A stretch of DNA of 64,000 nt from Diphasiastrum complanatum (GCA_029204225.1 CM055096.1:60926957-60990956), one strand, 5' to 3'. Numbered from the stretch's first letter, positions 48,101 through 54,185 are shown. The notes: generated from the sequence alone by a model not told the origin. Program-made: numbers and translations.

Positions 48101-49498
48101 ATTGTAGGTGTTGCTCTGGTTTGGAAAAATCTGCATAATATTGGTACTATTATTCAAATCAAGATTTGTCCGACAGATGCCTAGGCCATCTCTCGTCAGT
48201 TGCACATCACAGAAAAGAGCAATAGTTGGCAAGCTATAGTTGAGTGCATCAACATATGCAGGAAATGTCTGCTCAGGATAAAGTCCAGATGAGCCGCCAC
48301 GTGCTATTATTAGTGGAGGCGCACCTGGATAAAATAATTGCATTCAGCGCCTTTGCAAAAGAAACCATGTAGAAAGAATACCACTTGCAAAAATCAATTA
48401 AGTGAAAACAAATCGATAAGGGGAGGTGCTTGAATGTTGAAATCGACAATCGCTTGCAGAGTGAAATAACACAAACATCATGTGCAACTAATACTGAACC
48501 TTAACAAGATAATTTCTGGCCACAAAAATCTCTATTAGAATGCAAAACAGCAATCATACTTAGTTGACAAATATTGTATATGATAACTAGTAGCATTGTG
48601 CATCGGCAGTTTGCATCAGCACTTATATGTTGTGGTGGCATATGAATAAATTTGCATAGAGAACTAGCATGCTCTTCTCAGTGATTTCCAGTTGGTCGTT
48701 ATCTTAACAAAAAAAGGTTAATGACAGGTTCAAATGTCCTATAACCATTTTTTTCTGTATGACAGAAACCTTTCAAGGCAGGCTTGAGACTGTGTAAGAG
48801 TATAAGCGACTTTCAACTGTGCCGTGATAGTGAGATAGAATATAGAGATCCAGAAGCTTCGTAGATGAACAAATTTCTTGAATCTGCTTTGGTCCCCATA
48901 TAGCCAAATTTCAGGATAGAAATAAGTGCCACCAGTGCTCTACTTATTTCACCGTATGAAAATTCTTGATGATGCGTAAGAAGTAGGCAACTGGTACCAA
49001 TTTATACTAAGCATGCTGCAGGCGGGCAAAGCCTATAGAAACCTGTTTATGCTGAAATGAATTTACACAGTCGACTATTCTATGCTGAATGTCTATGATT
49101 TTGAAGGAAGCATGATGTCGATCAGTTGGAAAAAATTTAGCATATGATGACAATTGGAGAAGAAGGCAATCATTCACATCATTTACAATATATATTCTGA
49201 ACTCACGCTTCATTGCAAAGCAGAATGTAGCAACGCAGCAAATTATTGGACCACGTCTTGAACTAAATAGAGTTGTCAGACGACTTATTCGTACGAAATG
49301 TTGGTAACAAGCTTTCTAACGGTATTGGACCTGGGATTCTAACCCTTTCAGTAAAAAACATTTCGCTAAAAAATACCATTCCTCACCGCTAAGAGTATTC
49401 CAGGAGGATTGAGAAGCTGCTGGGGCTGCACCAAACCCTGCCTCCAACAAAAGCAGCAGCAAGAGACACGGCCAAGCCTTGAGCTGTGGTCCATTCAT
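6420..49498 (-). CDS. GDPDL: Glycerophosphodiester phosphodiesterase-like protein (SHV3/GDPDL family), GPI-anchored, 10 exons
   Basis: Join, in transcript order: 49498-49387, 48324-48028, 47865-47815, 20860-20775, 13910-13406, 13169-13131, 12823-12524, 8037-7895, 7543-7048, 6682-6420. The total is 2292 nt, giving 763 residues plus TAA. All nine introns are GT-AG and every junction keeps phase. Residues 1-29 are a signal peptide with a run of seven leucines. About 40-350 and 365-675 form two tandem GDPD-like domains ([29 protein letters not shown]). About 690-763 is a Pro/Ala-rich linker ending in a short hydrophobic GPI-signal tail ([10 protein letters not shown]). In Arabidopsis, members such as SHV3 are plasma-membrane GPI proteins needed for cellulose organisation and root-hair growth. 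Enzyme activity is weak or uncertain because catalytic positions have diverged. No disabling change was found, so the gene looks functional despite three giant introns full of transposons. Confidence 0.88.
7048..7543 (-). CDS. GDPDL: GDPDL exon 9: body of second domain
   Basis: Acceptor TTGTGCAG and donor GTAAGT. It starts [14 protein letters not shown] and ends [19 protein letters not shown]. The latter is the family's end-of-domain motif (VDG..TDFP). Confidence 0.9.
7895..8037 (-). CDS. GDPDL: GDPDL exon 8
   Basis: Acceptor GATTTGCAG and donor GTACAT. It encodes [20 protein letters not shown] and ends VGIYIDIQ, phase 0. It joins exon 7 across a 4,486-bp intron holding three transposon fragments. 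Confidence 0.88.
9033..9409. mobile_element. MITE-like element, copy 1
   Basis: The ends are the inverted repeats CCATAGTTGCA and TGCAACTATGG. The outer part of each arm repeats the word GTTTCTG and its complement several times, so the element can fold back on itself. TTCAAA stands directly outside both ends and may be a target duplication. Copy 2 at 63139-63881 also has TTCAAA at its right end, so it could instead belong to the element. No ORF. It lies in GDPDL intron 7. Confidence 0.6.
9490..10130 (+). pseudogene. LINE-type reverse transcriptase, C-terminal fragment
   Basis: One frame (9493-9837) and a shifted frame (9896-10120) together read like the C-terminal region of plant jockey-type LINE polyproteins. 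Features are [20 protein letters not shown] with FLHRL after it, then [18 protein letters not shown] and a short Cys-containing stretch. The frame breaks at about 9837. There is no reverse-transcriptase core, so this is a truncated non-LTR relic in intron 7. Confidence 0.5.
10352..10606 (-). pseudogene. Gypsy aspartic protease fragment
   Basis: It encodes [12 protein letters not shown], the retropepsin active-site DTG followed by the SHNII context usual in plant Ty3/gypsy protease, then a flap region with LVEMLDGKG. The frame ends at 10352 without reverse transcriptase. Confidence 0.55.
11315..11327 (-). other. Primer-binding site (initiator-Met tRNA)
   Basis: The minus strand reads TGGTATCAGAGCC two bases after the presumed LTR end. 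This matches the usual plant iMet PBS exactly and fixes the orientation of the gypsy fragment. Confidence 0.65.
12129..12176 (+). repeat. (TC)24 microsatellite
   Basis: About 24 perfect TC units in GDPDL intron 7, roughly 350 bp upstream of exon 7 in genomic order. The surrounding 11803-12523 holds no other supported feature. Confidence 0.9.
12524..12823 (-). CDS. GDPDL: GDPDL exon 7: start of second GDPD-like domain
   Basis: Acceptor GATATGCAG and donor GTAGTA. It encodes [28 protein letters not shown] and [15 protein letters not shown], all diagnostic of the second domain. The first domain's His-to-Arg change is not shared: this repeat keeps xHxG. Confidence 0.9.
13131..13169 (-). CDS. GDPDL: GDPDL exon 6: 39-nt micro-exon
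   Basis: Acceptor GTCACAG and donor GTAACA enclose 39 nt coding [12 protein letters not shown]. It bridges the two GDPD-like domains (the family has a Cys at this place) and restores phase 1 to 1 between exons 5 and 7. Confidence 0.78.
13406..13910 (-). CDS. GDPDL: GDPDL exon 5: end of first domain
   Basis: Acceptor TCTGTTGCAG and donor GTACTA. It encodes [12 protein letters not shown], the [15 protein letters not shown] and [16 protein letters not shown] motifs and [16 protein letters not shown], which closes the first GDPD-like domain. The sequence is strongly conserved with no disruption. Confidence 0.92.
14217..14427 (+). repeat. Imperfect direct repeat, two units
   Basis: A 75-90 bp unit (TAGGGCTTTT, TGGCAAT, GAGCATCA, TTTCTGAAG) occurs at 14217-14292 and again at 14339-14427. 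It lies in GDPDL intron 4, just before a MITE-like element. Confidence 0.5.
14664..15183. mobile_element. MITE-like fold-back element with internal palindromes
   Basis: Both ends carry related inverted sequence (CTATGGTACGG on the left; CCATGGTAC on the right) and several copies of GGTACCGTTCCTAGG-like words in both orientations. 15143-15171 is a 29-bp palindrome with perfect 14-bp arms and a 1-nt centre. No ORF and no clear target duplication, so the ends are approximate. Confidence 0.45.
15690..15850 (+). repeat. Minisatellite, about 30-40-bp degenerate units
   Basis: Repeats of the words CTGCC, TCTATCTAC, AACTGCCAGAACT and GAAGGCC follow one another for about 160 bp. Frames through it read repeated Leu-Pro-Glu and Ser-Ile-Tyr words, but there is no sign of a real gene. 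Confidence 0.55.
16016..16494 (-). repeat. LARD 3' LTR
   Basis: A 479-bp direct repeat starting TGTAAAGACCC on the plus strand. Compared with the partner it shows roughly 20 substitutions and a 2-nt indel, so it is clearly older than the gypsy element at 27947-34145. Confidence 0.82.
19905..19917 (-). other. LARD primer-binding site
   Basis: The minus strand reads TAGTATCAGAGCC one base inside the 5' LTR: an initiator-Met PBS with one mismatch. Confidence 0.6.
19919..20395 (-). repeat. LARD 5' LTR
   Basis: A 477-bp copy of the same LTR, adjoining the PBS on its internal side. It ends TAACA at 20395 and is followed by CATCC, the presumed target duplication. Confidence 0.82.
20775..20860 (-). 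CDS. GDPDL: GDPDL exon 4
   Basis: Acceptor TTTTTGCAG and donor GTCAGC. It encodes [20 protein letters not shown] followed by SFSWFNIQ, matching the family segment that ends WLNIQ. It is separated from exon 3 by a 26,954-bp intron. Confidence 0.78.
20861..22261. other. GDPDL intron 3, 3' part: no supported feature
   Basis: AT-rich sequence upstream of exon 4 with only short ORFs lacking recognisable domains. Around 22085-22145 there are repeated words (AACATTTGGAACATTTTTC) that recur loosely at 44890-44970. Confidence 0.35.
22262..22418 (+). repeat. Family-A LTR fragment (last ~157 bp)
   Basis: It matches the 3' end of the family-A LTR seen at 23124-23280 and 34335-34491, down to the terminal ATCTCTAACA. 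It runs directly into a gypsy-B integrase fragment, at the same breakpoint as at 34491. Confidence 0.75.
22419..23077 (-). pseudogene. Gypsy family-B integrase fragment (duplicate)
   Basis: The minus strand encodes an integrase core segment: [36 protein letters not shown] and WDQHL. The DNA is a close copy of 34492-35140, including the junction with the family-A LTR. It breaks off at 23077 where a truncated family-A LTR starts. Confidence 0.75.
23078..23280 (+). repeat. Family-A 5' LTR, 5'-truncated
   Basis: The last 203 bp of the 358-bp LTR, ending ATCTCTAACA right before the PBS. The first ~155 bp, including the terminal palindrome, are missing. The upstream neighbour is family-B integrase DNA. 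Confidence 0.75.
23282..23294 (+). other. Primer-binding site (initiator-Met tRNA)
   Basis: TGGTATCAGAGCC one base after the LTR end: a perfect iMet PBS for the plus-strand family-A element. Confidence 0.75.
23880..27918 (+). pseudogene. Family-A gag-pol, decayed, integrase core deleted
   Basis: Gag starts at the ATG at 23880 and shares its N-terminal coiled region with the minus copy. Then come the zinc knuckle ([14 protein letters not shown]), protease ([11 protein letters not shown]), reverse transcriptase ([13 protein letters not shown]), RNase H ([16 protein letters not shown]), and the integrase C-terminus with chromodomain remnants ending DQDGS-TAA. It carries many in-frame stops, including after ELDRA, after FFNFG in the linker, and in the RT-RNase H hinge. 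About 250 residues, from the end of the acidic linker (QTPVV) to [14 protein letters not shown], are deleted, removing the zinc finger and DDE core of integrase. It cannot act autonomously. Confidence 0.85.
27930..27946 (+). repeat. Start of plus-copy 3' LTR, broken by insertion
   Basis: The 17 bases TGTTACGAGCACGTAAC begin the 3' LTR directly after the purine tract. The last five, GTAAC, are the target site of the inserted minus-strand element and recur at 34146-34150. Confidence 0.8.
27947..28304 (-). repeat. Family-A 3' LTR (358 bp)
   Basis: The same sequence as the 5' LTR with about three G/A differences. It adjoins the purine tract CTTAAGGGGGAGGGAG on its internal side. Confidence 0.88.
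28316..32943 (-). pseudogene. Family-A gag-pol, nearly intact, one frameshift, integrase zinc finger deleted
   Basis: ORF 32943-29248 (1231 codons) plus 29242-28316 (308 codons) are continuous apart from a one-base frameshift with a TAG at about 29250. Order: gag with coiled N-terminus; CCHC knuckle [14 protein letters not shown] at about residue 345; protease [10 protein letters not shown] near 430; reverse transcriptase FLDDILVYS near 780; RNase [17 protein letters not shown] near 924; integrase core [10 protein letters not shown] onward; GPF-type C-terminus ([14 protein letters not shown]); chromodomain ending [19 protein letters not shown]. The H2C2 finger is missing: [11 protein letters not shown] runs straight into [10 protein letters not shown]. 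The Asp-Asp-Gly at the protease site differs from the usual DSG/DTG. It replicates through RNA in virus-like particles, and the chromodomain steers integration to chromatin. Confidence 0.9.
33775..33786 (-). other. Primer-binding site (initiator-Met tRNA)
   Basis: Minus strand TGGTATCAGAGC one base after the 5' LTR end: a perfect match to the iMet PBS. An untranslated leader of about 830 bp without a gene (32944-33774) separates it from the gag ATG. Confidence 0.8.
33788..34145 (-). repeat. Family-A 5' LTR (358 bp)
   Basis: Minus strand begins TGTTACGAGCTCGTAAC, whose bases 2-17 are a perfect palindrome, and ends CTATTACA. It is followed by the PBS. Confidence 0.88.
34151..34491 (+). repeat. 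Remainder of plus-copy 3' LTR
   Basis: 341 bp that continue the LTR begun at 27930. It ends ATCTCTAACA at 34491, beyond which family-B integrase sequence resumes. Confidence 0.8.
34492..38399 (-). pseudogene. Ty3/gypsy element family B gag-pol, decayed
   Basis: The minus strand reads gag from an ATG at 38399 ([19 protein letters not shown]), a zinc knuckle [14 protein letters not shown] near 37340-37400, and a protease with an altered site ([12 protein letters not shown]). The reverse transcriptase has its N-terminal part ([12 protein letters not shown]) joined directly to the thumb-side [11 protein letters not shown], so the YxDD catalytic segment is deleted. An RNase H relic and an integrase with intact HHCC layout ([18 protein letters not shown]) and [13 protein letters not shown] follow. 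Many frameshifts and stops. It breaks off at 34491 against the family-A LTR, with its own 3' LTR not seen. No clear PBS or 5' LTR was found above 38423. Confidence 0.82.
38400..38909. other. No supported gene
   Basis: The region upstream of gypsy-B gag. A 105-codon plus-strand ORF at 38575-38892 has no recognisable domain. It may hold the worn 5' end of element B. Confidence 0.3.
38910..39312 (+). repeat. Solo LTR (about 403 bp)
   Basis: It begins TGTGTAACC and ends CCTACACA (TG...CA with inverted TGTGTA/TACACA). A TATATATATG promoter-like box lies near 39160 and pyrimidine-rich sequence follows. No internal element adjoins it. The flanks AAGAG and AAGAT are a possible imperfect target duplication if the left border is moved by one base. 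Confidence 0.5.
39355..39590 (+). repeat. GC-rich 90-bp tandem repeat, about 2.5 copies
   Basis: Units start GTGCTTCGCGGGCAGCGC at 39355 and again at 39445. A third partial unit continues to about 39590. They are rich in CpG and in CACGCGTGA/GCCCGGGAA words, in sharp contrast to the AT-rich surroundings. Confidence 0.7.
40245..40574 (+). pseudogene. RPS27: Ribosomal protein eS27 gene fragment, last two exons
   Basis: Exon 40245-40273 (acceptor TTTTTCAG, donor GTAAGT) encodes [10 protein letters not shown]. Exon 40385-40574 (acceptor CTTGCAG) continues [20 protein letters not shown] and [21 protein letters not shown]. This is the C4 zinc-ribbon end of eS27 (small ribosomal subunit) with its intron in place. 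The N-terminal exon of about 35 residues is not found upstream. The normal stop after Gly-Asp is missed: GAC is followed by TTAG, as if one T had been gained, and the frame runs on 21 codons to TGA. It lies inside GDPDL intron 3, on the opposite strand. Retained introns argue for a captured or duplicated genomic piece rather than a retrocopy. Confidence 0.85.
40575..42540. other. GDPDL intron 3: no supported feature
   Basis: AT-rich sequence after the eS27 fragment with short ORFs (for example 40985-41398 +) lacking recognisable domains. It may include the former 3' untranslated region of the eS27 piece. Confidence 0.3.
42571..42634. repeat. Two copies of a 17-bp near-palindrome
   Basis: TCGCGAATGATTCGCGA stands at 42571-42587 and again at 42618-42634. 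A related half (GTCGCGAATAG) lies at 42544-42554. Each copy is an inverted repeat broken only at the centre. Confidence 0.7.
42860..44655 (-). mobile_element. Ty1/copia deletion derivative
   Basis: Minus strand order: a 5' LTR piece at 44655-44440 (starts TGTTGGATTTATTCC), fused directly to the reverse-transcriptase end, RNase H to the stop at 43423, a purine tract (AAGGGGGGG) and a 3' LTR from 43415 downward with a TATATATA box near 42965. The low end of the 3' LTR is uncertain (about 42775-42860). The inside of the 5' LTR, gag, protease, integrase and most of RT are missing. The break falls in the word TTTTAGGGCACC, shared with the 3' LTR. Confidence 0.7.
43423..44450 (-). pseudogene. Copia RT C-terminus and RNase H
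   Basis: The first part (about 44450-44320) encodes [20 protein letters not shown] and DMTDLGEA. After a frame change at about 44325 the 300-codon ORF continues [78 protein letters not shown] and [16 protein letters not shown]. These are all standard Ty1/copia RT-RNase H motifs. The C-terminal half is open and well preserved. Confidence 0.88.
45230..45800 (+). pseudogene. Decayed Ty1/copia reverse transcriptase
   Basis: The plus strand reads, across several stops and frame changes, [27 protein letters not shown] and [18 protein letters not shown], then [13 protein letters not shown]. These are copia RT motifs in the right order. Much older than the minus-strand copia piece next to it. Confidence 0.65.
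45801..47814. other. GDPDL intron 3, 5' part: no supported feature
   Basis: AT-rich sequence between the copia relic and exon 3. No recognisable domain, repeat border or RNA gene was seen. Confidence 0.3.
47815..47865 (-). CDS. GDPDL: GDPDL exon 3: 51-nt micro-exon
   Basis: This exon is too short to stand out as an ORF. Acceptor ACCTCAG and donor GTTAGT bracket 2+48+1 nt, which keeps phase with exons 2 and 4. The predicted peptide [17 protein letters not shown] fills exactly the gap where family members have a Ser-Arg-containing loop before the TVEDV-like segment. The acceptor's pyrimidine tract is weak. Confidence 0.7.
48028..48324 (-). CDS. GDPDL: GDPDL exon 2: start of first GDPD-like domain
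   Basis: Acceptor TTATCCAG and donor GTACAC. It encodes the first domain motif [15 protein letters not shown], then CDVQLTRDG and the family motif [17 protein letters not shown]. Codon phase matches exon 1 (split Gly) and exon 3. Confidence 0.9.
48325..49386 (-). other. GDPDL: GDPDL intron 1 (1,062 bp)
   Basis: Bounded by GTGAGG and TTATCCAG. No transposon or nested gene is visible, unlike introns 3, 4 and 7. Confidence 0.7.
49387..49498 (-). CDS. GDPDL: GDPDL exon 1: signal peptide
   Basis: The ATG at 49496-49498 starts [20 protein letters not shown], a typical signal peptide. The open frame extends further upstream only through a TTG, so this ATG is preferred. The exon ends AGCG before GTGAGG, phase 1. 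Confidence 0.82.
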
Positions 49499-49884
49499 AG
49501 CTACAGCTCCAGAATTTGCACCCACGACTTCCACTTTGCAACCGGCCTCAAAGCGAGAATGCTCCAAAATGCAGATATTGCTTTTTTACTTTCTAAGCCT
49601 CAAGCACAACAGATCGGAACTAATGCGGCAAAAACATACACGAAGCCGGCTGTGGAATCAGCCAAACTCAGGTAAACGCAAGCTAAAAACAAGTCCCGAT
49701 CCTTGACCAAGGCTGTTTCTCAAACCTACGATAATGCAGCATTACTGTAATTCATACCAAAAAGGAGGAATGATGCATCAGGAACCTTGCTCAGAATCAC
49801 GCAAACTTGATGGTGGAAAAAATTTGTCAGGTTCTCTTACAGAAAGCTAGAGAGAACTACTCCTCCGCTTGTCTTTCTCGCCCG

Positions 49885-49924
<40 letters not shown>

Positions 49925-50130
49925 GCGATCCTGGACTCTCGAGTCTGGATCCTCGTTTCTCGTGTGGGTGTCGAGGCAGGCAACCAGCCACGTTATACTT
50001 TCGTATTCTTAAATCAGAGCTGTCGTTTATTTTTGGCCGCGTCTTGATCTGGTGCTCGCCTATTGGCTGCCACAGACTGTGCCAGTTGGCAGGCATCTGG
50101 TGACCCGCTCCGTTGGAGACCACGTTCTAG
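49499..50130 (-). promoter_or_regulatory. GDPDL 5' flank / probable promoter and 5' UTR
   Basis: The sequence directly upstream of the signal-peptide ATG on the minus strand. It carries a (CT)15 tract at 49891-49921, which is (GA)n on the gene's sense strand, a frequent motif of plant core promoters and 5' UTRs. The transcription start and TATA box were not located. Confidence 0.35.
49891..49921 (+). repeat. (CT)15 microsatellite
   Basis: A perfect dinucleotide run about 390 bp upstream of the GDPDL ATG. It reads GA on the coding strand of the gene. Confidence 0.85.
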
Positions 50131-50165
50131 CGGGGCCCTGTGTCCGACGGCAATGGCCCCCCAAC

Positions 50166-50237
50166 CAGTGGGCCAATTTAGCTACCCCTCTTGCTTTAAC
50201 TAAATTGGCCACTAGTTTCAACTAAATTGGCCCACTG
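50166..50237. repeat. Inverted repeat, 16-bp perfect arms
   Basis: CAGTGGGCCAATTTAG at 50166-50181 is the exact reverse complement of 50222-50237. An extra copy of CTAAATTGGCC lies in between. It may be the end of a short MITE or a stem upstream of the gene. Confidence 0.65.
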
Positions 50238-50239
50238 TT

Positions 50240-52580
50240 TGGACGGGCGTGATTTTAACGCAAATTTTAGCGGTCACAAAGTCTCCCCAGTCCCACACGT
50301 ACGTACTACTACTGCTACCACTAGTACAGTCTACTTGATGCCTTGGAAAAAATTGCCCTATTCACACGGCCACCCCGCATTATTGAAATTATCATTAACA
50401 ATAAGCCTTCACTTTTTTTTTATTGTTTTTTTTTTTTCACATACATGTTAAAGCAACTAATGGTCGTTGGTTATATAGAACATATACAACTTGGCAATGC
50501 CATTTACAAAGCTAAGCTCATTAGATGTCACTACAGAGTGGTTTGGATTCGAGCCTGCACCTCTTCAATGGCAACCAACAACTCTATCCATACACCCCAC
50601 TGCAATCAACAAATCATTATTTTCACTTTGACGAGTATTTTGTGAGGAGGGAGAAGGCTCCCGTCAGAGGGTCTTCCACATTGCGAGGTGGGTGCCCGAG
50701 GGCCCCATCGAGCAGGCGGAAGGCTCAAGGGTAGCGGCCTTCCCCTACACAATGGCATGTGTGACTTTTACGGATTTTTTTTCATGATTTTTTGTATTCT
50801 TGATGTTTTTTTTTTAAATAGAATTTCACATTTTTTTTCAAGTTTATTTTGTTGGAGTGATCCCATCTCTTGAGACATGGCTTCATTTGTGCTATCTTCT
50901 CCTCAACCATTAATCCACAATGGTTATCTGTTTTTTTTTTTTGGTTTCTTTTTAAACATTTTAATTTTTTTTTGACGGAATGTACATGCGCTATGTGATA
51001 GCACATCATTGCTTATCCACATGCACATTCTATCATAACTCTATCCACTTGAAAACTATAACAAAATTGCTCATAAAAAATTGTGGTTCTATATTGACAT
51101 AAGCATTATGCTTTTGGAAGTGACTCCAAAATACAAAGAAAATATGAGCACTTGGCATTACGGGAGTCAAAGGCCCGCACTCACTTTTGGTTGTAATGTA
51201 AGTCCACAACCAAAATTCGAGTCTCAATTTTGCATTCATTATAAGGAACAGCTCTAGAGCCTTTGAGGGCTCAATTTTGCATCTCAGTTTTCATGGAAAG
51301 ACTTAATAAATGCTTGAATTTGGAATTAAAGAAACTTTTTCCAAGCTAATTAGTTGAGCCAAACCCATTGGATTTGGGCTCTCAAAATGCATCTTGATTC
51401 CCAAGCAAGCTCTAACTTCACTCTTGGTGGATGCATCTTTATTTGAGGCCAAAGTAATGTTTATGGCATAGCCTATTGATATGACTTAGTTGTAATATTT
51501 TGCTATCCAAACTTGATTTCCCAAATATGTACTCCTTTTGAGTGTGAGGGATGCTTGTCAATTGTTGTTAGCACAATTTGAAAACAAAATTCTAGGAAGG
51601 CAATAGAGTTTTGAATACAACTAGGGCATGTAAGCTATTGTTGCAATGCTTGTGAAGAGTTTTGGAAATGGGAAAAGTTTTAAGGTAGAGATGCTTTTTT
51701 CGTCATAAAGTCCAAATGAAAAGTTTATCCTTTTTTGTTTGGTCTAAAGGCTATACAAGCTCAATGCCCAAACCTATCAATGATGAACTTCTAGCTTAAA
51801 ACAATTCTTAACAAATAAAAAACATCGAAGGTTTTCATGATTGTCAAAATGGCATCCATGTCCCACTTATATATGTTACAAAAGATGTATATGCGTGTGT
51901 ATGTGTTTGTGTTCTATGTTAGCACTTGACAAATATTCACTACCTTTTTTATTTTGATATATCTTACAAGGCAGCATGAAGGAAGGCAAACTACTAACTA
52001 GAAGTATTCACAATTACAAGGATGTAGCAAAATTAAGAATATTTACAAGCTAAAAATAGCATAGTAAACATCAAGTACACGTCTAAACTTAGATTCGAGG
52101 TCTTTGTTGCCACATTTGATACTCTTATTTTAGCTTAGATACAATGGGACACATTGATGCTTTATTTTGAAGCATGGGAAAATTATCTTTCAAGTGATTT
52201 AAATTATCGTGAGGGTCACACCAAACCCGTTAAGAAGAGAGATAAATTCCAAACTTATTCGAGCCACCTTCTAAGGTCTTGATGATGACCATTATTTTAA
52301 GTGACTTTTGAGCAAAATATTTAATTACTCTCATCCAAGACAATTATAAGATGTGTTGTAAAAAATATTGGACACCATTATCTATTATCATTCAATTTAA
52401 TGCATAAGTCAAAACTTTTACTAGCATTAAAGGATAAAAATTGGGCTTTATGTATTATGAAATTTTATGGCTTAGCTGTGAAATAAATGACATTGATGAG
52501 ACTTTTTTATCATGATTTTCATATAATCAAAAAATATATGATAATCATTTTGTGTGATCAAGTTTTGGAGTGGGGCTTTT
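50240..52580. other. No supported gene
   Basis: AT-rich, T-tract-rich DNA upstream of GDPDL. A small GC-richer patch lies at 50640-50760. ORFs are short and without recognisable domains. Confidence 0.3.
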
Positions 52581-52583
52581 ATG

Positions 52584-52716
52584 TATTATGGAAGGTGTCG
52601 CGGGCAGAGGACATTTTGCCCGATAAGGATTTCCAAAAAAATTTAGGCGAGCCAGCCTAAATTTTTTTGGAAATCCTTACCAGACATAATGTCCTCTGCC
52701 TGGCGCATTCCATTGC
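52584..52716. repeat. Snap-back palindrome (fold-back MITE or hairpin)
   Basis: Arms of about 50-60 bp face each other across a loop of about 6 nt near 52651. The inner arm, from AAGGATTTCC to TTTAGGC, is perfectly paired. The outer part, around GCAGAGGACAT, has scattered mismatches. It would form a long, nearly complete RNA or DNA hairpin. Confidence 0.75.
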
Positions 52717-52904
52717 GTAATTGATACCTTGACTTTTTCAGTTTGACTCTGACTGACTACATGAACCATTGGGTGATTTATCACCATACATTGAAGTTCA
52801 ATGTTCAAAAGTTAAAAAAACAAACAATTATAGTCCAAGACTATCCACAATTTCTTGTAGACCTGTTAAAAATGCTTATTGGTACAAATACACTTAGAAT
52901 ATAA

Positions 52905-54185
52905 AAAAAATAAGGTATAACAATTCATCCTACCAGAATCTCTAGGAGATCCATCAAGATAAAAATGACTTCAACTCAATTCTGAGTACTTCGGATACTC
53001 TCTTGAGTTAAATGCTCTGTTCCTAGCATCTCATGCAGAAAATAGCAACCATTCAATCTCGATAGATTTGTCTATTTCTCAATTCACCAGAGATCTAGGC
53101 TGAAAACAGTACACAAGCATCTATAGACCACAATCTATAGTAGAGTTTCATCCACTAAAATTAAGCAAACTCTCTACAAGTAAAACAATTATCATTATGA
53201 GAATGCTTGTGAGACACGTACGTTCTCAATTGAACACTGGAGTAAAGAAATTTAGGTTTCCAACAAACTGACTTAAATTCTTGACTCATTCGATAGATGA
53301 CAAATTACTCACCATATATAAGAATCATGACATTTCCTTATAATATTTTTGATAACAATTAAGTATTTATTTATAATTCGTCAATCATAAATATTTAGAA
53401 TCTTATGATTCGCCAATCATAATTCATAGTATAACGATCGCCAAGTGAAGATCTTCAAGAATCTTGTCACATACAAACCAAAAGGACACCTATGGAGCAT
53501 AAACCACCCAACCAAAGGAAAAAGGCTAGTCAATACCCTAACCAATTCACCCCCAAGCCACAGTGAATGAATACAACAGAGGAGAGGATCCTGGCTCATG
53601 AATCTGAAATTCCAATAGGGAGATGGGCGAGTTTCCATGGTATATATTCTCTCCAAGAGGAGAGAATAATCCCCTTAGGATCCCCATGCAATCCAATAAT
53701 AAGCTACTGACCCCTATTCTTGCTTTATAGCAGTCAATCACCATGCAAGTGCTCATATATCCATATATAGGTCTAGGCCCTCATATGATTATTAATTACT
53801 TAATCGACCACGTTCGGAATGACGTAACATAACTAATAATCACATACAACTGGAGTGATCGGCTATCCACGTCAGGAATTATTCTGATTCCCTTATACAT
53901 GACATGGGCATAACATTCTTCTCCCTTTGAACCACTTCTATCCTTAGAAACAAAAACCAGAGAAATTCTTCTTTATGCTTTCGAACCATTCTCATGAATC
54001 ATCATCCTCAGTCTGTCCCTTCCACTTAATCAAGCACTCAGAGATAGAACGATTTCTCAATTGTTTATCTCTGATTCTGAGTACCTTTTCAAGTTCTAAA
54101 GGAACACTAAGTGATAAGTCCTCCAAATGGGTAAGATCCTCCTCTGAACCAACTACCCTTGCCAACTCTGGGTGGATCCATACTA
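52905..54185 (-). mobile_element. Rearranged relative of the LARD element
   Basis: 52905-53430 resembles LARD internal sequence (about 16915-17390). 53430-53915 is a diverged LTR ending GGGCATAACA. 53916-54185 resembles the LARD's 3' internal end: a purine tract on the minus strand, then an integrase/chromodomain end (LRNRSISECLIKWKG, then DDDS) better preserved than in the LARD. So an LTR lies between internal sequence on both sides, as in elements fused through a shared LTR. Confidence 0.6.
53992..54180 (-). pseudogene. Gypsy integrase C-terminus / chromodomain remnant
   Basis: The minus-strand frame reads HPELARVVGSEEDL, LELEKVLRIRDKQLRNRSIS and ECLIKWKGQTEDDDS. The chromodomain-like pattern xxLIKWKGxxxxDDS is typical of Ty3/gypsy chromovirus polyprotein ends. 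Confidence 0.6.
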
